Positions 43,832 through 53,176 of a stretch of DNA of 64,000 nt are shown here, piece after piece (the stretch's first letter is position 1; the number at the start of each line of letters is the position of its first letter). Both the position numbers and the translations under genes were made by a program. This stretch comes from CAWJLS01 sp963843755 (GTDB lineage: Bacteria; Acidobacteriota; Thermoanaerobaculia; Multivoradales; DATKCC01). The notes under the pieces were generated by a model. That model saw only the letters and a program-made list of their open reading frames with translations, was not told the DNA's origin and did not search any database. The stretch is taken from the NCBI GenBank assembly GCA_963843755.1, contig CAWJLS010000005.1, forward strand, positions 248,001 to 312,000, in the 5' to 3' direction.

Positions 43832-44887
43832 TCAGGTCGGTTTGCGGGCCAGTGCGATACGGCTCTTCTCGGTGATCTCCACCGGGTCCTCGGGGACCAG
43901 GCCGGCGGCGCGGCACCAGCCGGCCACCTCTTCGGCCGTATAGCACTCGCCGCCCTCGGTGGATACCAGCATGTTGACGGCGAAGAGCGCCGAGCCTGCC
44001 GGCGTCGTGCGGTCCTCGTCGACCAGGAAGTCCTTGAACGCCAGCCGGCCGCCAGGCGCGAGGGCGCGGGCCGCGGAGTCGACCAGGCGCCGGTTCGCTT
44101 CGGCCGGGTAGATGTGAATCATGTTGGAGCTGAAGATCAGGTCGTAGAGCGCCCCGTCCGGGGAGAGGTCCCCGCCGTAGGCGTCGCCCGCGCGGGCCGT
44201 CACCCGGTCGTCGAGACCGGCGGCGGCGATCGTCTCCCGGGCAACCGCCACCGTCTCGCTCCGGTCGAGCACGGTGGCGTGGGCGCCCGGCGCGCGCCGG
44301 GCCAGCTCGACGGCGTAGAGGCCGGGGCCGCCGCCGACGTCGAGGATCCTGCGCACCCCGCTCAGGGCTCCGGCCCGCTCGAGGGCGTCGGCGGTCTTGG
44401 CCGCGCTGTCGCGGGCGACGTCGGCCATGGCGTGGGCGAAGGCGCGGGCGCTCGCGTCGAGCCGCGGGTCGATGACCTCGTCAGGCACCGGCTCGCCGGT
44501 GACCACGGCGTCGTAGAGCTTCGCCCAGCGCTCGTAGAGCCGCGCCCGATGGCGGAGCATGGCCACCTTGGAGCGGGGGGTTCCGGGCACGAGCGCCTCG
44601 CGGGCGGCCGGCAGGTTGCGGTAGCGGGCGCCGTCCGGACGGGCGTCGCGGGCCAGGACGCCGAGGGCGGCCAGGGCGTCGCACAGGATGCGGACGCCGC
44701 GCGGCGAGGCATCCAGGTGCTCGGCCAGGGCCTCCGCCGTCAGGCCGTTGCCGGCGCCGGACGCCGTCTCCAGCGCCTCGAAGACGCCCAGCCGCACGGC
44801 GGTCAGGACGACCTGGGCGTCCTGGAAGCCGGTCGCCAGGGCGTCGATCCGGGCGATCGGGTCGTGTGCGCTCGGTGTTTCGGTCAT
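43832..44887 (-). CDS. SAM-dependent O-methyltransferase
   Basis: 351 residues. An N-terminal winged-helix dimerisation region (FQDAQVVLTAVRLGVFEAL ... LCDALAALGVL) precedes the class I methyltransferase core with ILDVGGGPGLYAVELARR, YDLIFSSNMIHIYP and ALAPGGRLAFKDFLVDE. This layout is that of small-molecule O-methyltransferases (Methyltransf_2 type, e.g. hydroxyneurosporene or TcmN-like). A catalytic His is not obvious. The substrate is unknown and no biosynthetic cluster surrounds it. Confidence 0.87.
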   Translation of the reverse strand: MTETPSAHDPIARIDALATGFQDAQVVLTAVRLGVFEALETASGAGNGLTAEALAEHLDASPRGVRILCDALAALGVLARDARPDGARYRNLPAAREALVPGTPRSKVAMLRHRARLYERWAKLYDAVVTGEPVPDEVIDPRLDASARAFAHAMADVARDSAAKTADALERAGALSGVRRILDVGGGPGLYAVELARRAPGAHATVLDRSETVAVARETIAAAGLDDRVTARAGDAYGGDLSPDGALYDLIFSSNMIHIYPAEANRRLVDSAARALAPGGRLAFKDFLVDEDRTTPAGSALFAVNMLVSTEGGECYTAEEVAGWCRAAGLVPEDPVEITEKSRIALARKPT

Positions 44888-44939
44888 GGTGCGATCCCCC
44901 CTCCCGGCGGGTCCGGCCGGGAGCCTCCTCGCACCGAGT

Positions 44940-46874
44940 CTACTGCGTCCCGACGACGAGGGTGGCGCCGCTGCCGTCGACCGAGAACCCGCTCTCGAGC
45001 ACCACCCGGCGGCCGATCAGGGTGACGTCGCCGCCGGCTCCGACCACGTAGTTGCTGCCCGCGCGGATGGTGCAGTCGAGGGTCTCCGAGACGGTGCCGT
45101 TGACGTTCTGGTCGTGGAGGTAGAGCTCCTGGCAGTAGCTCACCGACACCGCGTGGTCGGCGGCGGGGAAGGTGACCGTGTTGGTCAGGGCCGACGTGGT
45201 GTCGTGGTCGGTACCGGTCCACGAGTACACCTGGTAGCCGCTCGACGGGGTGGCGGTCAGGCCGATCTTCTCGCCGTCGGCGTAGCTCCCCGGGTCGCAA
45301 CCGGCGGACTGGCCCGGGTCGACCGTCGGATCGGCGCCCGGGCCGCTGTGGCCCAGGGTGAGAGCGTGGCAGTAGACGATCCGGTCGAGGCAGGTCGAGA
45401 GGCTCGCCGTCGCGTCCGCGTGGGCGCGCATGCGGTCGGGCACCCGCTGGGGGAGGACGCCGTAGGGGTGGTCGGTGCCGAAGGTGAAGGAGATGTTCGA
45501 CAGCCCGGGGCTGAGCAGGTGGCAGTAGCTCATGATCGTGCCGCAACCGGCCCCCGGGGTGCTGCACGGCAGGCTGCGGGTGCCGGAGTAGCAGCCGCTC
45601 GAGGCCTCGCCGTTGTAGCACTCATCGACCGGTTCGCTGCTGCCGCCCAGGCCGTTGTAGCAGTGGGTGTGGGGCGAGTTGAAGTTGTGGCCGATCTCGT
45701 GGGTGACCGCGACGATGTCCCAGAGCACCGACGGGCTGGCCGCGTTGAAGTTGGCGTCCATGCCGCCGGTGAAGCCGTAGCCGCCGCCGTAGTTGTCGTT
45801 CTGCGGCGAGAGCGCCGGGCAGGAGCCGCCGTGGTTGTAGTTGAAGGGGCCCTGGCAGAGCACCCCGACCCAGGCGATGCCCGCCTTGCCGCTCTTGCCG
45901 CTCATCATGTGGGTGATCGTGCGCGTGACGCCGGTGTTGTTGTCGTTCCAGTAGCGGCCGAGCTCGAGCAGGGCGCAGAGGGAGTTGGTCTGGGTCCACG
46001 GGTCGGACGAGGTCGTCCAGAGCGACAGGTCGCTGATCTGGAGGTCGGTCTGGATCTCCTGGTCGTAGATTCCGGCGGAGAAGCCGATCAGGTCGGTGAT
46101 GTAGTCGGTCTCGGCCGTCGTGTCGCCGAACTTCAGGTACAGCTCGTAGTCGGTCTCGATCGCCACCTGGGCCGTGTAGGAGGCGGCCTGGGCGTTGGTC
46201 ACGGCGCCGTCGCCTCGCGGCTTCGCCCACGGGGCGAGGCCGGCGGCCCCGCGGCGGTCCTCGGGCGGGGTCGGCGGGGTGAGGTCGGTCTCCGAGCACA
46301 GGAAGTCGTCCGACCCGTCCGTGCTCGCTTTCGTCGCCGCCGCCTCCGCTGTCGGGGGCGTCACCGCCCGGACGACCAGGGCCGCCTCGCCGGAGCCCGC
46401 CCTCTCCTCGGGCACGAGCGTCATCATCCGCCCGCCGGTCCGCACCACGCCCCGGACGGTGTCGCCGGAGTGGACCGCCAGGAAGGCGAGGGAGTCGGGG
46501 TCGCCCACGACGGTGCCGCGGAAGAAGGCGTCGTCGGGAATCGGCAGGTGCTCGGTGCCGTCGGCGCCGTGCACGACGATCTGCGCGTCCGGGGAGAAGA
46601 CCTCGATCCGGCGGAGCTCGAGGGTCTGGGTCGAGCCGGCCCCATCGGCCGCATCCGTCCCCTCGGCAGGTGGCAGGCGCAGGCCGTCGAGGCGCAGGCG
46701 GCCGCCAAGGGGGAGGGTGCGCGCGGCGCGGGCGATCCCGGCGACCGAGAAGGCGTCGACCAGCGCGGCGCCGGCGGACGGGCCGGCGGCGGCGTGCCCC
46801 GGTGCCGGCAGCAGCAGGGCGAGCCCGAGCAGCGCGACCGAGGCGAACGGGACGGCCGCCACGGCGCGGGTCAT
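44940..46874 (-). CDS. Secreted metzincin protease (M12/reprolysin-like)
   Basis: About 644 residues from the ATG that directly starts a signal peptide (MTRAVAAVPFASVALLG); an ATG at 46916 would add 14 residues from AT-rich DNA. Counted from that longer start, the zinc motif H406-E-I-G-H410-N-F-N-S-P-H416 and a Met-turn GTIMSYCH mark an adamalysin-like metzincin. A propeptide-like region of about 230 residues precedes it. After the catalytic domain come two short beta domains, ending with an adhesive-like GADPTVDPGQSAGC ... FSVDGSGATLVVG tail that may anchor or sort the enzyme. Many Cys pairs suggest an extracytoplasmic fold. Confidence 0.9.
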   Translation of the reverse strand: MTRAVAAVPFASVALLGLALLLPAPGHAAAGPSAGAALVDAFSVAGIARAARTLPLGGRLRLDGLRLPPAEGTDAADGAGSTQTLELRRIEVFSPDAQIVVHGADGTEHLPIPDDAFFRGTVVGDPDSLAFLAVHSGDTVRGVVRTGGRMMTLVPEERAGSGEAALVVRAVTPPTAEAAATKASTDGSDDFLCSETDLTPPTPPEDRRGAAGLAPWAKPRGDGAVTNAQAASYTAQVAIETDYELYLKFGDTTAETDYITDLIGFSAGIYDQEIQTDLQISDLSLWTTSSDPWTQTNSLCALLELGRYWNDNNTGVTRTITHMMSGKSGKAGIAWVGVLCQGPFNYNHGGSCPALSPQNDNYGGGYGFTGGMDANFNAASPSVLWDIVAVTHEIGHNFNSPHTHCYNGLGGSSEPVDECYNGEASSGCYSGTRSLPCSTPGAGCGTIMSYCHLLSPGLSNISFTFGTDHPYGVLPQRVPDRMRAHADATASLSTCLDRIVYCHALTLGHSGPGADPTVDPGQSAGCDPGSYADGEKIGLTATPSSGYQVYSWTGTDHDTTSALTNTVTFPAADHAVSVSYCQELYLHDQNVNGTVSETLDCTIRAGSNYVVGAGGDVTLIGRRVVLESGFSVDGSGATLVVGTQ

Positions 46875-47028
46875 CGAGGATTGAAGCGATCTATTTATGT
46901 CAATTCGTCGATTCATGAGATGGCACCACGCGTTCAGCTCGCGTCAGGACAACGTCAGGAGACTGGAGACGAAAACCGGAAACCGCCGGCCGGCATTTCC
47001 ACTGCCGCCGGGCCGGCGGCCCGGCCGC

Positions 47029-48978
47029 CTAGCGGAGGCCGGCCGTGGCCTCGGCTTCTGACGGGGCTCCGGCCCCAGCTTCGCCCGCCTCCTTGCCCGC
47101 CTTGGCCATGGCTTCCTTCTTGGTCCGAGCGATGTAGCGGTCGATCTGGTCGGCCAGCACCGGCAGCGGGATCGACCCCTGGAGCAGCACCGCGTCGTGG
47201 AAGGTCCGGACGTCGAAGTCCTTGCCCAGGGCGTCCTCCGCCTTCTTGCGCAGCCGGCGGATCTCGATCTCGCCCATCTTGTAGGCCAGGGCCTGGCCGG
47301 GCCAGCCGATGTAACGGTCGGTCTCGGTCTCGATCTCGTGGAGCGACAAGGCGGTCCGCTCGGCCATGTAGTCCATGGCCTGCTGGCGGCTCCAGCCGAA
47401 GGCGTGGATGCCGGTGTCGACCACCAGCCGGCAGGCGCGCCACATCTCGTAGGTCAGCCGGCCGAAGTTGCTGTACGGGTCCTTGTAGAAGCCGGCCTCG
47501 AGCCCGAGGTGCTCCGAGTACAGCCCCCAGCCCTCGCCGAACGCCGAGATGTAGGAGAAGCGGCGGAACGGCGGCAGGTCGTCGAGCTCCTCGGAGAGGG
47601 CGATCTGGAGGTGATGGCCCGGTACCGCCTCGTGGAAGGTCAGCGCCTCCAGGGCGTAGAGCGGCCGGCTCGGCAGGTCGTAGGTGTTGACCCAGTAGGT
47701 GCCCGCCTTGGTGCTCCCCTTGGGCGCGCCGACGTAGCGGCCCGAGGTGTACTTGGGGGCGATGTCGTCCGGCACCGGCTCGACGGTGTAGGGCAGCCGC
47801 GGCAGCGTCTTGAACAGGCTCGGCAGCTTGCCGTCCATCTGCTTGGCGATCCAGGCGGCGTCCTTCAAGAGCTCCTCGCCGGTCTTGGCGTAGAAGCGCG
47901 GGTCGGTGCGCAGGAAGTGGATGAACTCCTGGAGGGTGCCGTCGAAACCGACCTGGTGCATCACCTCCAGCATCTCTTTCTGGATGCGGTCGACCTCGCG
48001 CAGGCCGATCTCGTGGACCTCCTTGGCGGTCACGTCGAGGGTGGTGAAGCGGTGCACCTGGAAGGCGTAGTAGGCCTCGCCGTTCGGCAGGTCGGAGGCG
48101 CCGATCGTCTCCCGGGCGTTGGGGATGTACTCGCCGGTCATGAAGTCGAGGAAGGTCTGATAGCCGGCGACCGCGCCCTCCATCACCGCCTGGCGCCCCT
48201 CGGCGCGGAGGCGCTCGCGGTCGGCCTGCGGCACGCCGACGGGGAAGCTCTCGAACGGCTTCCAGAAGACGCTCTTCGCCGGATCGTCGACCACGTGGGT
48301 GGAGATCGACTTCTCGTAGCCGGCCAGGGTCACCTTGGGCACGGTCATGCCGCGCTCGAGGCCGGTCCGCATGTTGGCGATCTCCTCGTCGACGTAGCGC
48401 GGGTAGGCGCGCAGGCGGGCGATGTAGTTCTCGTAGTCCTTCGCCGTTCGGAGCGGCACCTCCTCCGGCAGGCGGGAGAAGGCGATGTGGAAGCCCGAGT
48501 CCGAGTTGATCGGGATCTGCCAGGAGCCGAGCTCATAGCTCTTGATGCCGTCGCCGAGCTGGGAGGCGAAGATGTCGTAGCTCACCCGGTCGCGGGTGTC
48601 GAGCGCGTCGCGATCGATGCCGGCCAGCTCGTCGAGGAAGCCCTGGGCCTCCTCGGCCTCGCGCGCCAGCTCCTCCGGCGTGACGTCCGGGAGCCGGTCG
48701 TCGTACTCGTGGCGGTCGACCGAGGTGGCGAACAACGGGTTCTCCCGCAGCCGCACCTCCCATTCGCGGGCGAACAGGTCGTGGAGGGCGGCGGCGGCCC
48801 CGGACGAGGCACCGTCGGTCGCGGCGTCGGCGGAGGGCGTGGCGACCGGGCCGAGCACGGCGAGCAGGGCGGTCAGCCCGACCAGCCCGAACAGGCCGAG
48901 CGGGCGGAGCAGGAACGGGCGTCGGGAGAAGGGCCGGGCGGAGCGGACGGGTTTCGAGAGCGAACGGCGGTCTTCCAT
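47029..48978 (-). CDS. Exported DUF885-family hydrolase
   Basis: 649 residues. The signal peptide includes a GLFGLVGLT stretch from a short repeat and ends near PSADAA. DUF885 signature: LTFHEAVPGHHLQIALSEE (H-E-x5-H-H zinc-like motif), ISAFGEGWGLYSEHLG and the late YIGWPGQALAYKMGEIEI. The family is regarded as metallopeptidase-like, acting in the periplasm. Helical throughout. The ATG is chosen for GGAG 7 bases upstream. A TAGACT hexamer near 49032 may be the -10 of a leadered message. Confidence 0.9.
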   Translation of the reverse strand: MEDRRSLSKPVRSARPFSRRPFLLRPLGLFGLVGLTALLAVLGPVATPSADAATDGASSGAAAALHDLFAREWEVRLRENPLFATSVDRHEYDDRLPDVTPEELAREAEEAQGFLDELAGIDRDALDTRDRVSYDIFASQLGDGIKSYELGSWQIPINSDSGFHIAFSRLPEEVPLRTAKDYENYIARLRAYPRYVDEEIANMRTGLERGMTVPKVTLAGYEKSISTHVVDDPAKSVFWKPFESFPVGVPQADRERLRAEGRQAVMEGAVAGYQTFLDFMTGEYIPNARETIGASDLPNGEAYYAFQVHRFTTLDVTAKEVHEIGLREVDRIQKEMLEVMHQVGFDGTLQEFIHFLRTDPRFYAKTGEELLKDAAWIAKQMDGKLPSLFKTLPRLPYTVEPVPDDIAPKYTSGRYVGAPKGSTKAGTYWVNTYDLPSRPLYALEALTFHEAVPGHHLQIALSEELDDLPPFRRFSYISAFGEGWGLYSEHLGLEAGFYKDPYSNFGRLTYEMWRACRLVVDTGIHAFGWSRQQAMDYMAERTALSLHEIETETDRYIGWPGQALAYKMGEIEIRRLRKKAEDALGKDFDVRTFHDAVLLQGSIPLPVLADQIDRYIARTKKEAMAKAGKEAGEAGAGAPSEAEATAGLR

Positions 48979-49162
48979 GCAGGTCTCCTTCAGGGAGCGG
49001 CGGGTTGTCGCGATCCGGAACGCCCGGAGTCTAACGCGCCGCAAGTGCGAGCTTTTTCGCGGATGACGGAGCGGCAGGCGAGGCGGCTGCGACGACGGGT
49101 AGGGGCCGAGCCTTCAGAGAGCGAGACCGGGCGCCGGCTCGGATGGGGTGACCCGGGTGGGG

Positions 49163-49168
49163 TAGAGT
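49163..49168 (+). promoter_or_regulatory. Candidate -10 element of the GH113-like gene
   Basis: TAGAGT ends 11 bases before the ATG at 49180, which has no ribosome site. Confidence 0.4.
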
Positions 49169-49179
49169 TCCGCTCGCTC

Positions 49180-50610
49180 ATGAACGCCCCGAACGAGATC
49201 GATCTTCGCCCCCCGTCCAGCCGCTCCCTGCCCCGCGTCCTCCTCGTCATGTCCCTGCTCTTCGCCCTCACCACCTCCGCCGCCTGCGCCGGTGGCAAGG
49301 GGGGCAAGCCGTTCTACCTGGGCGGCATCCAGGTCAATGAGCCGGACGTCCAGCACTGGGTCAAGACCCTGGACGAGGAGGGGATGAACACGGTCTCCGT
49401 CACCGCCTACGCCAAGCAGGGCGACTGGGACACCGACAACCTGTGGTGGGACGACGACAAGCAGGGCGTCCTCGACGAGATCCGCGCCGCCGAGAAACAG
49501 GGCCTCCACTCGGTGCTGATCCTCCGCGTCGCCCTGGACAGCGCCTTCGAGCGCAACCGCTTCCTCTGGCACGGCATGATCCAGCCGAAGACCGGCGCCC
49601 AGCTCGACGAGTGGTTCGACCGCTACGGCCGGTTCGTCGAGGAGTGGGCAGGGATCGCTCAGCGCGAGGGCGTCGACGTGCTGATGATCGCCAGCGAGAT
49701 GAACTCGCTGACCTCGACCGTGCGGGTCGACGCGCTGCCGAGCCTCGAGGCCTACTACCTGAGCGACGAGCAGCAGGCGGCGCGCCGGAAGGCCTTCCTC
49801 GAGCACGGCGACGACGTCGACACCCGGCATCTCTGGACCCGCGGCGGCAAGACCTACGACTCCCTGGCGGCCTACCTCGACGACCGGATCGGCATCGAGC
49901 AGGGCTGGGCGCGCCAGGTGACGGGGCAGGTGACCGGGCAGGCCGGGGCCCCGGCGGAGGGGAAGGCGACCGATCCGGTGGCGTTCGTCAACGCCCGGCG
50001 GGCGGCCCTCGAGCGGCACTGGAGCGCGCTCATCGACCGGGTGCGTGCGATCTACCACGGCCCCCTGGGCTATGCCGCCAACTTCGACCAGTACCGGGAC
50101 GTCTCGTTCTGGAACAAGCTCGACGTGATCGGCATCAACGCCTACTTCCCCCTCCGCTCGGGACGCCTGGACGAGCCCGACCCGAAGGTGCTCCGCGCCG
50201 AGCTGGTCGAAGGCTGGAAAGGGGTGCTGGGCGAGATCGACAGCTTCCGCCAGCAGCAGGGCGTGGGCGACCACCCGGTGATCTTCACCGAGCTCGGCTA
50301 CACCCGGCGCGCCGGCGCCACCATCCAGCCCTGGGCCGGCGAAGGGCTCGCCCTGCTCCACGAAGGGGAGAACGGCGCCCAACTGGTCGCCTGGCAGGAC
50401 CGGCCGCTCCGACCGCAGGAGCGGGCCCTGGCGATCGACGCCCTCCACGAGGTGGCCGGCGGCTTCCAGCCGCCGCTGCTCGGAGGCATCCTCTACTGGA
50501 AGCTGTCGACGGTTCCCGCGCACCGGGACATCGAGCCGTTCGTGGCGATCCTCGGCGCCGATCCGCCGGACCCGGCGGTCGAGGCGCTCCAGGAGTTCGG
50601 CGGGAGTTAG
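49180..50610 (+). CDS. GH113-like glycoside hydrolase lipoprotein
   Basis: 476 residues. A signal peptide with lipobox LTTSAAC (Cys36) implies a lipid-anchored envelope protein. The TIM-barrel resembles GH113 (endo-beta-mannanase family): acid/base Glu173 in MIASEMNSL, nucleophile Glu371 in IFTELGYTRRAG and the substrate strand LHSVLILRVAL. A partial repeat (VTGQVTGQAG, residues 247-256) interrupts a loop. Probably degrades or senses a beta-mannan or similar glycan. Its TAG stop overlaps the TAA of the convergent gene by 3 bases. Confidence 0.85.
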   Translation: MNAPNEIDLRPPSSRSLPRVLLVMSLLFALTTSAACAGGKGGKPFYLGGIQVNEPDVQHWVKTLDEEGMNTVSVTAYAKQGDWDTDNLWWDDDKQGVLDEIRAAEKQGLHSVLILRVALDSAFERNRFLWHGMIQPKTGAQLDEWFDRYGRFVEEWAGIAQREGVDVLMIASEMNSLTSTVRVDALPSLEAYYLSDEQQAARRKAFLEHGDDVDTRHLWTRGGKTYDSLAAYLDDRIGIEQGWARQVTGQVTGQAGAPAEGKATDPVAFVNARRAALERHWSALIDRVRAIYHGPLGYAANFDQYRDVSFWNKLDVIGINAYFPLRSGRLDEPDPKVLRAELVEGWKGVLGEIDSFRQQQGVGDHPVIFTELGYTRRAGATIQPWAGEGLALLHEGENGAQLVAWQDRPLRPQERALAIDALHEVAGGFQPPLLGGILYWKLSTVPAHRDIEPFVAILGADPPDPAVEALQEFGGS

Positions 50611-51815
50611 GGCTCCCGGGCGCCTCCGAAGACCTCGACCCAGCGCGGCAGCAGGGCGCTCCAGTCGAACCTCCGGGCGAGCGGGCGCGGATCGAACGCC
50701 CGCCACTCCTCCCGCCGGACGATCCGGTCGCGTAGCGCGTCCGCCAGGGCGCCGCGCCGGTAGCGCAGCTCCTCGGGCCAGATCTCCCGGTAGGCGAGGT
50801 CGTCCGGCACCAGCGGCACGGCGCCGCACGCCGCCGCCTCGAGCACCGCCAGCCCCTGGAACTCGTGGCGCGCGGTCGAGACCGCCACCTCCGAGCAGGC
50901 GAGGGCGGCGGCGTAGCCGGCCCGCTCCTCGACGAAGCCCCACGCGGTCACCGGCACCCCGAGGGCGTCCAGCCGGCGCCGGGCGCTCTCGAAGACCGGC
51001 GGAACCCCGGTGAAGGTCTGCCCGAGGACGGCGAGCTCGAACGGCACACCCTCCTCGGCCAGCAGCAGGACCGCGTCGAAGAACGCCTCCGGGTCCTTGT
51101 CGTGCTCCCAGCGGTGGTTCCAGGCGACGCGGCAGCGGCGGGCGGCGCTGTCCCGCCGGGCTCGTTCCACATCCGCCCGATGCGCCGACCGTTCGAGCCC
51201 CGCTGCGTCGAACGGCACCGGCAGCACCTCGGATCGCTCCCGGACCGCCTCGACCATCCCTTCCGGGCGGGCGTCCGGCATGCGGGCGAGGAGCGCAGCG
51301 AGGCCGTCCAGGAACGAGTCCCGGTTGAACCGTGAGTTCCACAGCACCCGGTCCGCCGCCAGGGCGCTCTGGGCGTTGGTCCAGGCGAAATGGTCGTCGC
51401 GCCGGTCGTCGAGGCGTACCGGATAGGCGAGCTGGTTCTCGTGGAAGTAGACGACCAGCGGCAGGAGCCGCGCCGCCGGCGGCAGCAGGCCCCGGAGGGC
51501 GGCGGCGTCGAGCAGCGACGAGGTGAAGATCCCGGCGACGTCCCGGAGATCGTCGCCCGCGCGGGCCCAGCGACGAGCCAGCTCGACCGCGGCGCCGCGC
51601 ATGCGCCACTTCCACCGGCGGGGCGGCAGGGTCCAGAGCTCGAGCGTCAGGCCTGCCCGGGAAAGCCGCTCCGCCAGGCCGTCGACCAGGTGCCGGTGGC
51701 TGCCGCCGTACCACGGCTCGAGCACGATCCAGCGGTCGGCGGACCGACCGGCGGTCGGCGCGATCGGATCGGATTGGGTGGTCGGTGCGGTCGGGGTGGG
51801 GCCGGCGGCGGGCAT
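50607..51815 (-). CDS. QTMAN/GTDC1-like glycosyltransferase (DUF3524)
   Basis: 402 residues. The N-terminal domain matches DUF3524: WIVLEPWYGGSHRHLVDGLA, PLVVYFHENQLAYPV, DHFAWTNAQSALAADRVLWNSRFNR, followed by a GT4-type nucleotide-sugar domain with AVSTARHEFQGLAVLEAAACGAVPL. Vertebrate members mannosylate queuosine in tRNA-Asp. Bacterial members may do the same or modify another acceptor. No queuosine gene is nearby. The N-terminal 25 residues are a low-complexity PTAPTTQSD stretch. Cytosolic. Confidence 0.85.
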   Translation of the reverse strand: MPAAGPTPTAPTTQSDPIAPTAGRSADRWIVLEPWYGGSHRHLVDGLAERLSRAGLTLELWTLPPRRWKWRMRGAAVELARRWARAGDDLRDVAGIFTSSLLDAAALRGLLPPAARLLPLVVYFHENQLAYPVRLDDRRDDHFAWTNAQSALAADRVLWNSRFNRDSFLDGLAALLARMPDARPEGMVEAVRERSEVLPVPFDAAGLERSAHRADVERARRDSAARRCRVAWNHRWEHDKDPEAFFDAVLLLAEEGVPFELAVLGQTFTGVPPVFESARRRLDALGVPVTAWGFVEERAGYAAALACSEVAVSTARHEFQGLAVLEAAACGAVPLVPDDLAYREIWPEELRYRRGALADALRDRIVRREEWRAFDPRPLARRFDWSALLPRWVEVFGGAREP

Positions 51816-51901
51816 CGCCTTAGCGTACCGGTCGATTTGATCTTCCAGCCGGTCCTCGAGTCCCCGGAACGCGGACCGGCCGTGCCCGGCCAGGGGCCGG
51901 A

Positions 51902-51940
51902 AGCCGCCCCGGAAGAGGGTTCACCTCCTCCGGGGCGTTG
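51902..51940 (-). terminator. Possible terminator hairpin without T run
   Basis: CGCCCCGGA and its complement TCCGGGGCG form a stem after the stop of the leftward secreted protein gene. No T run follows, so factor-dependent or attenuated termination is only possible, not shown. Confidence 0.35.
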
Positions 51941-51969
51941 AGCCCGGGCGCGAGGCGCCGCGCAGGGCG

Positions 51970-52908
51970 TTAGGGCAGGAACCCCATGCGGTCCTGGAGG
52001 CCCGGGAGGTCGTCGGTGCCGGCCGGCACCGCATCGAGGGTGTAGGTCTGCATCTCGCCGGTGCTCACCTGCTTGATCTGCACCGTCACCTTCGACGGCG
52101 TGAACCGCACCAGGGTCGGCCAGAGGTAGCCGTTCGGCCGGGGGCCGAGGATGCGGATGTAGACCTCCGGCCGGTCGGCGACGGCGCCGGCCACGCAGAC
52201 CGTATCTTCCTGGCACTCGGTGAGGTGCGTGCCGTCGATGGCCGTGCCGCCCGTCGGCTCGATCTCCACCTTGAACCGGAAGTCCGGGTACTGAGGATCG
52301 CTGAAGAAGCCGTCGTCCGGCGGCGGGTTACCGCCACCCCCGCCGCCACCACCGGTGTTCTGACACTGGAGAGTGAGCGTGTAGGAGCCGGTGACCCCGG
52401 CTTCCAGGGGGGTCGGGACGAGCGACCAGTTGGGCGACGTCTGGTTGATGTCCTCCACGATCTGGGCGGAGTTGCCGGGGCCGCTGTCGTCGTCGAAGGT
52501 GAAGTTGACCGTGTCGGGCTCGAAGAGGAACAGCGCCGGATTGAAGTCCGTCGAGGACAGGGTTGCCGTGATCGTCTCCCCCTTGACGCCATCGAAGAAG
52601 ACGAAGTCGACGTACTCGCCGGTATCGAGCTGGCAGTCCTGGGTGGTGATGTCGCCTTGGAGCGTCTGTCCGCATTCGATGACTTCGAAGGACATGCAGT
52701 CACCGGCCCTGGGCGCGAGCTGGACGCCCTGGCCCGGGATCCGTGGCAGCGAGCGGAGCATGGCGGAGAGGCCGGCAGGAGTCGTGGGCACCGGCAGGCG
52801 GCCCGCCGCGGCGGCCGCTGCCGGGGCCAGGAGCCCGGCGAGAAGCAGGGCGCCCAGCAGGACGCCGGTCAGGCGCCGGGCGAGGGTCGAGGTGTCGAGT
52901 CGGTCCAC
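51970..52908 (-). CDS. Secreted protein with PPC-like domain
   Basis: 312 residues from a GTG with GGAGAC upstream, which starts VDRLDTSTLARRLTGVLLGALLLAGLLAPAAAA as a signal peptide. The mature part has a bacterial pre-peptidase C-terminal-like beta sandwich (CGQTLQGDITTQDCQLDTGEYVDFVFFDG ... FNPALFLFEPD ... GSYTLTLQC), a Gly-rich linker of nine Gly and a C-terminal beta domain with EIEPTGGTAIDGTHLT. There is no catalytic motif. It might bind polymer or work as a colonisation factor. The upstream 268 bases are shared with the HD-GYP gene. Confidence 0.75.
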   Translation of the reverse strand: MDRLDTSTLARRLTGVLLGALLLAGLLAPAAAAAAGRLPVPTTPAGLSAMLRSLPRIPGQGVQLAPRAGDCMSFEVIECGQTLQGDITTQDCQLDTGEYVDFVFFDGVKGETITATLSSTDFNPALFLFEPDTVNFTFDDDSGPGNSAQIVEDINQTSPNWSLVPTPLEAGVTGSYTLTLQCQNTGGGGGGGGNPPPDDGFFSDPQYPDFRFKVEIEPTGGTAIDGTHLTECQEDTVCVAGAVADRPEVYIRILGPRPNGYLWPTLVRFTPSKVTVQIKQVSTGEMQTYTLDAVPAGTDDLPGLQDRMGFLP

Positions 52909-53176
52909 GGGTCGAGTCTCCAGTTCGTGCAGACCGGCTCCCGGGTGGGGGCGCCGGCCCAAAGGGGGCGGACGGTGAGCCGGTCTCGCACGGCGGGCGG
53001 CTCCCTGTCCGTAGGCAAGAGCGTCCCATATTTGCACTCGTCAATGCTAGTGTGACATCGCGCGGATTGCGCGGCGGGCCTGCCGGCGGTTGCGCAAGCC
53101 TCTCGCGGCGGACCGGAGCCCTCCTGCCGGGCCGTGGACAGGTGCCCCGCGGCGGGGTACTCTGAACGGTATCTTG

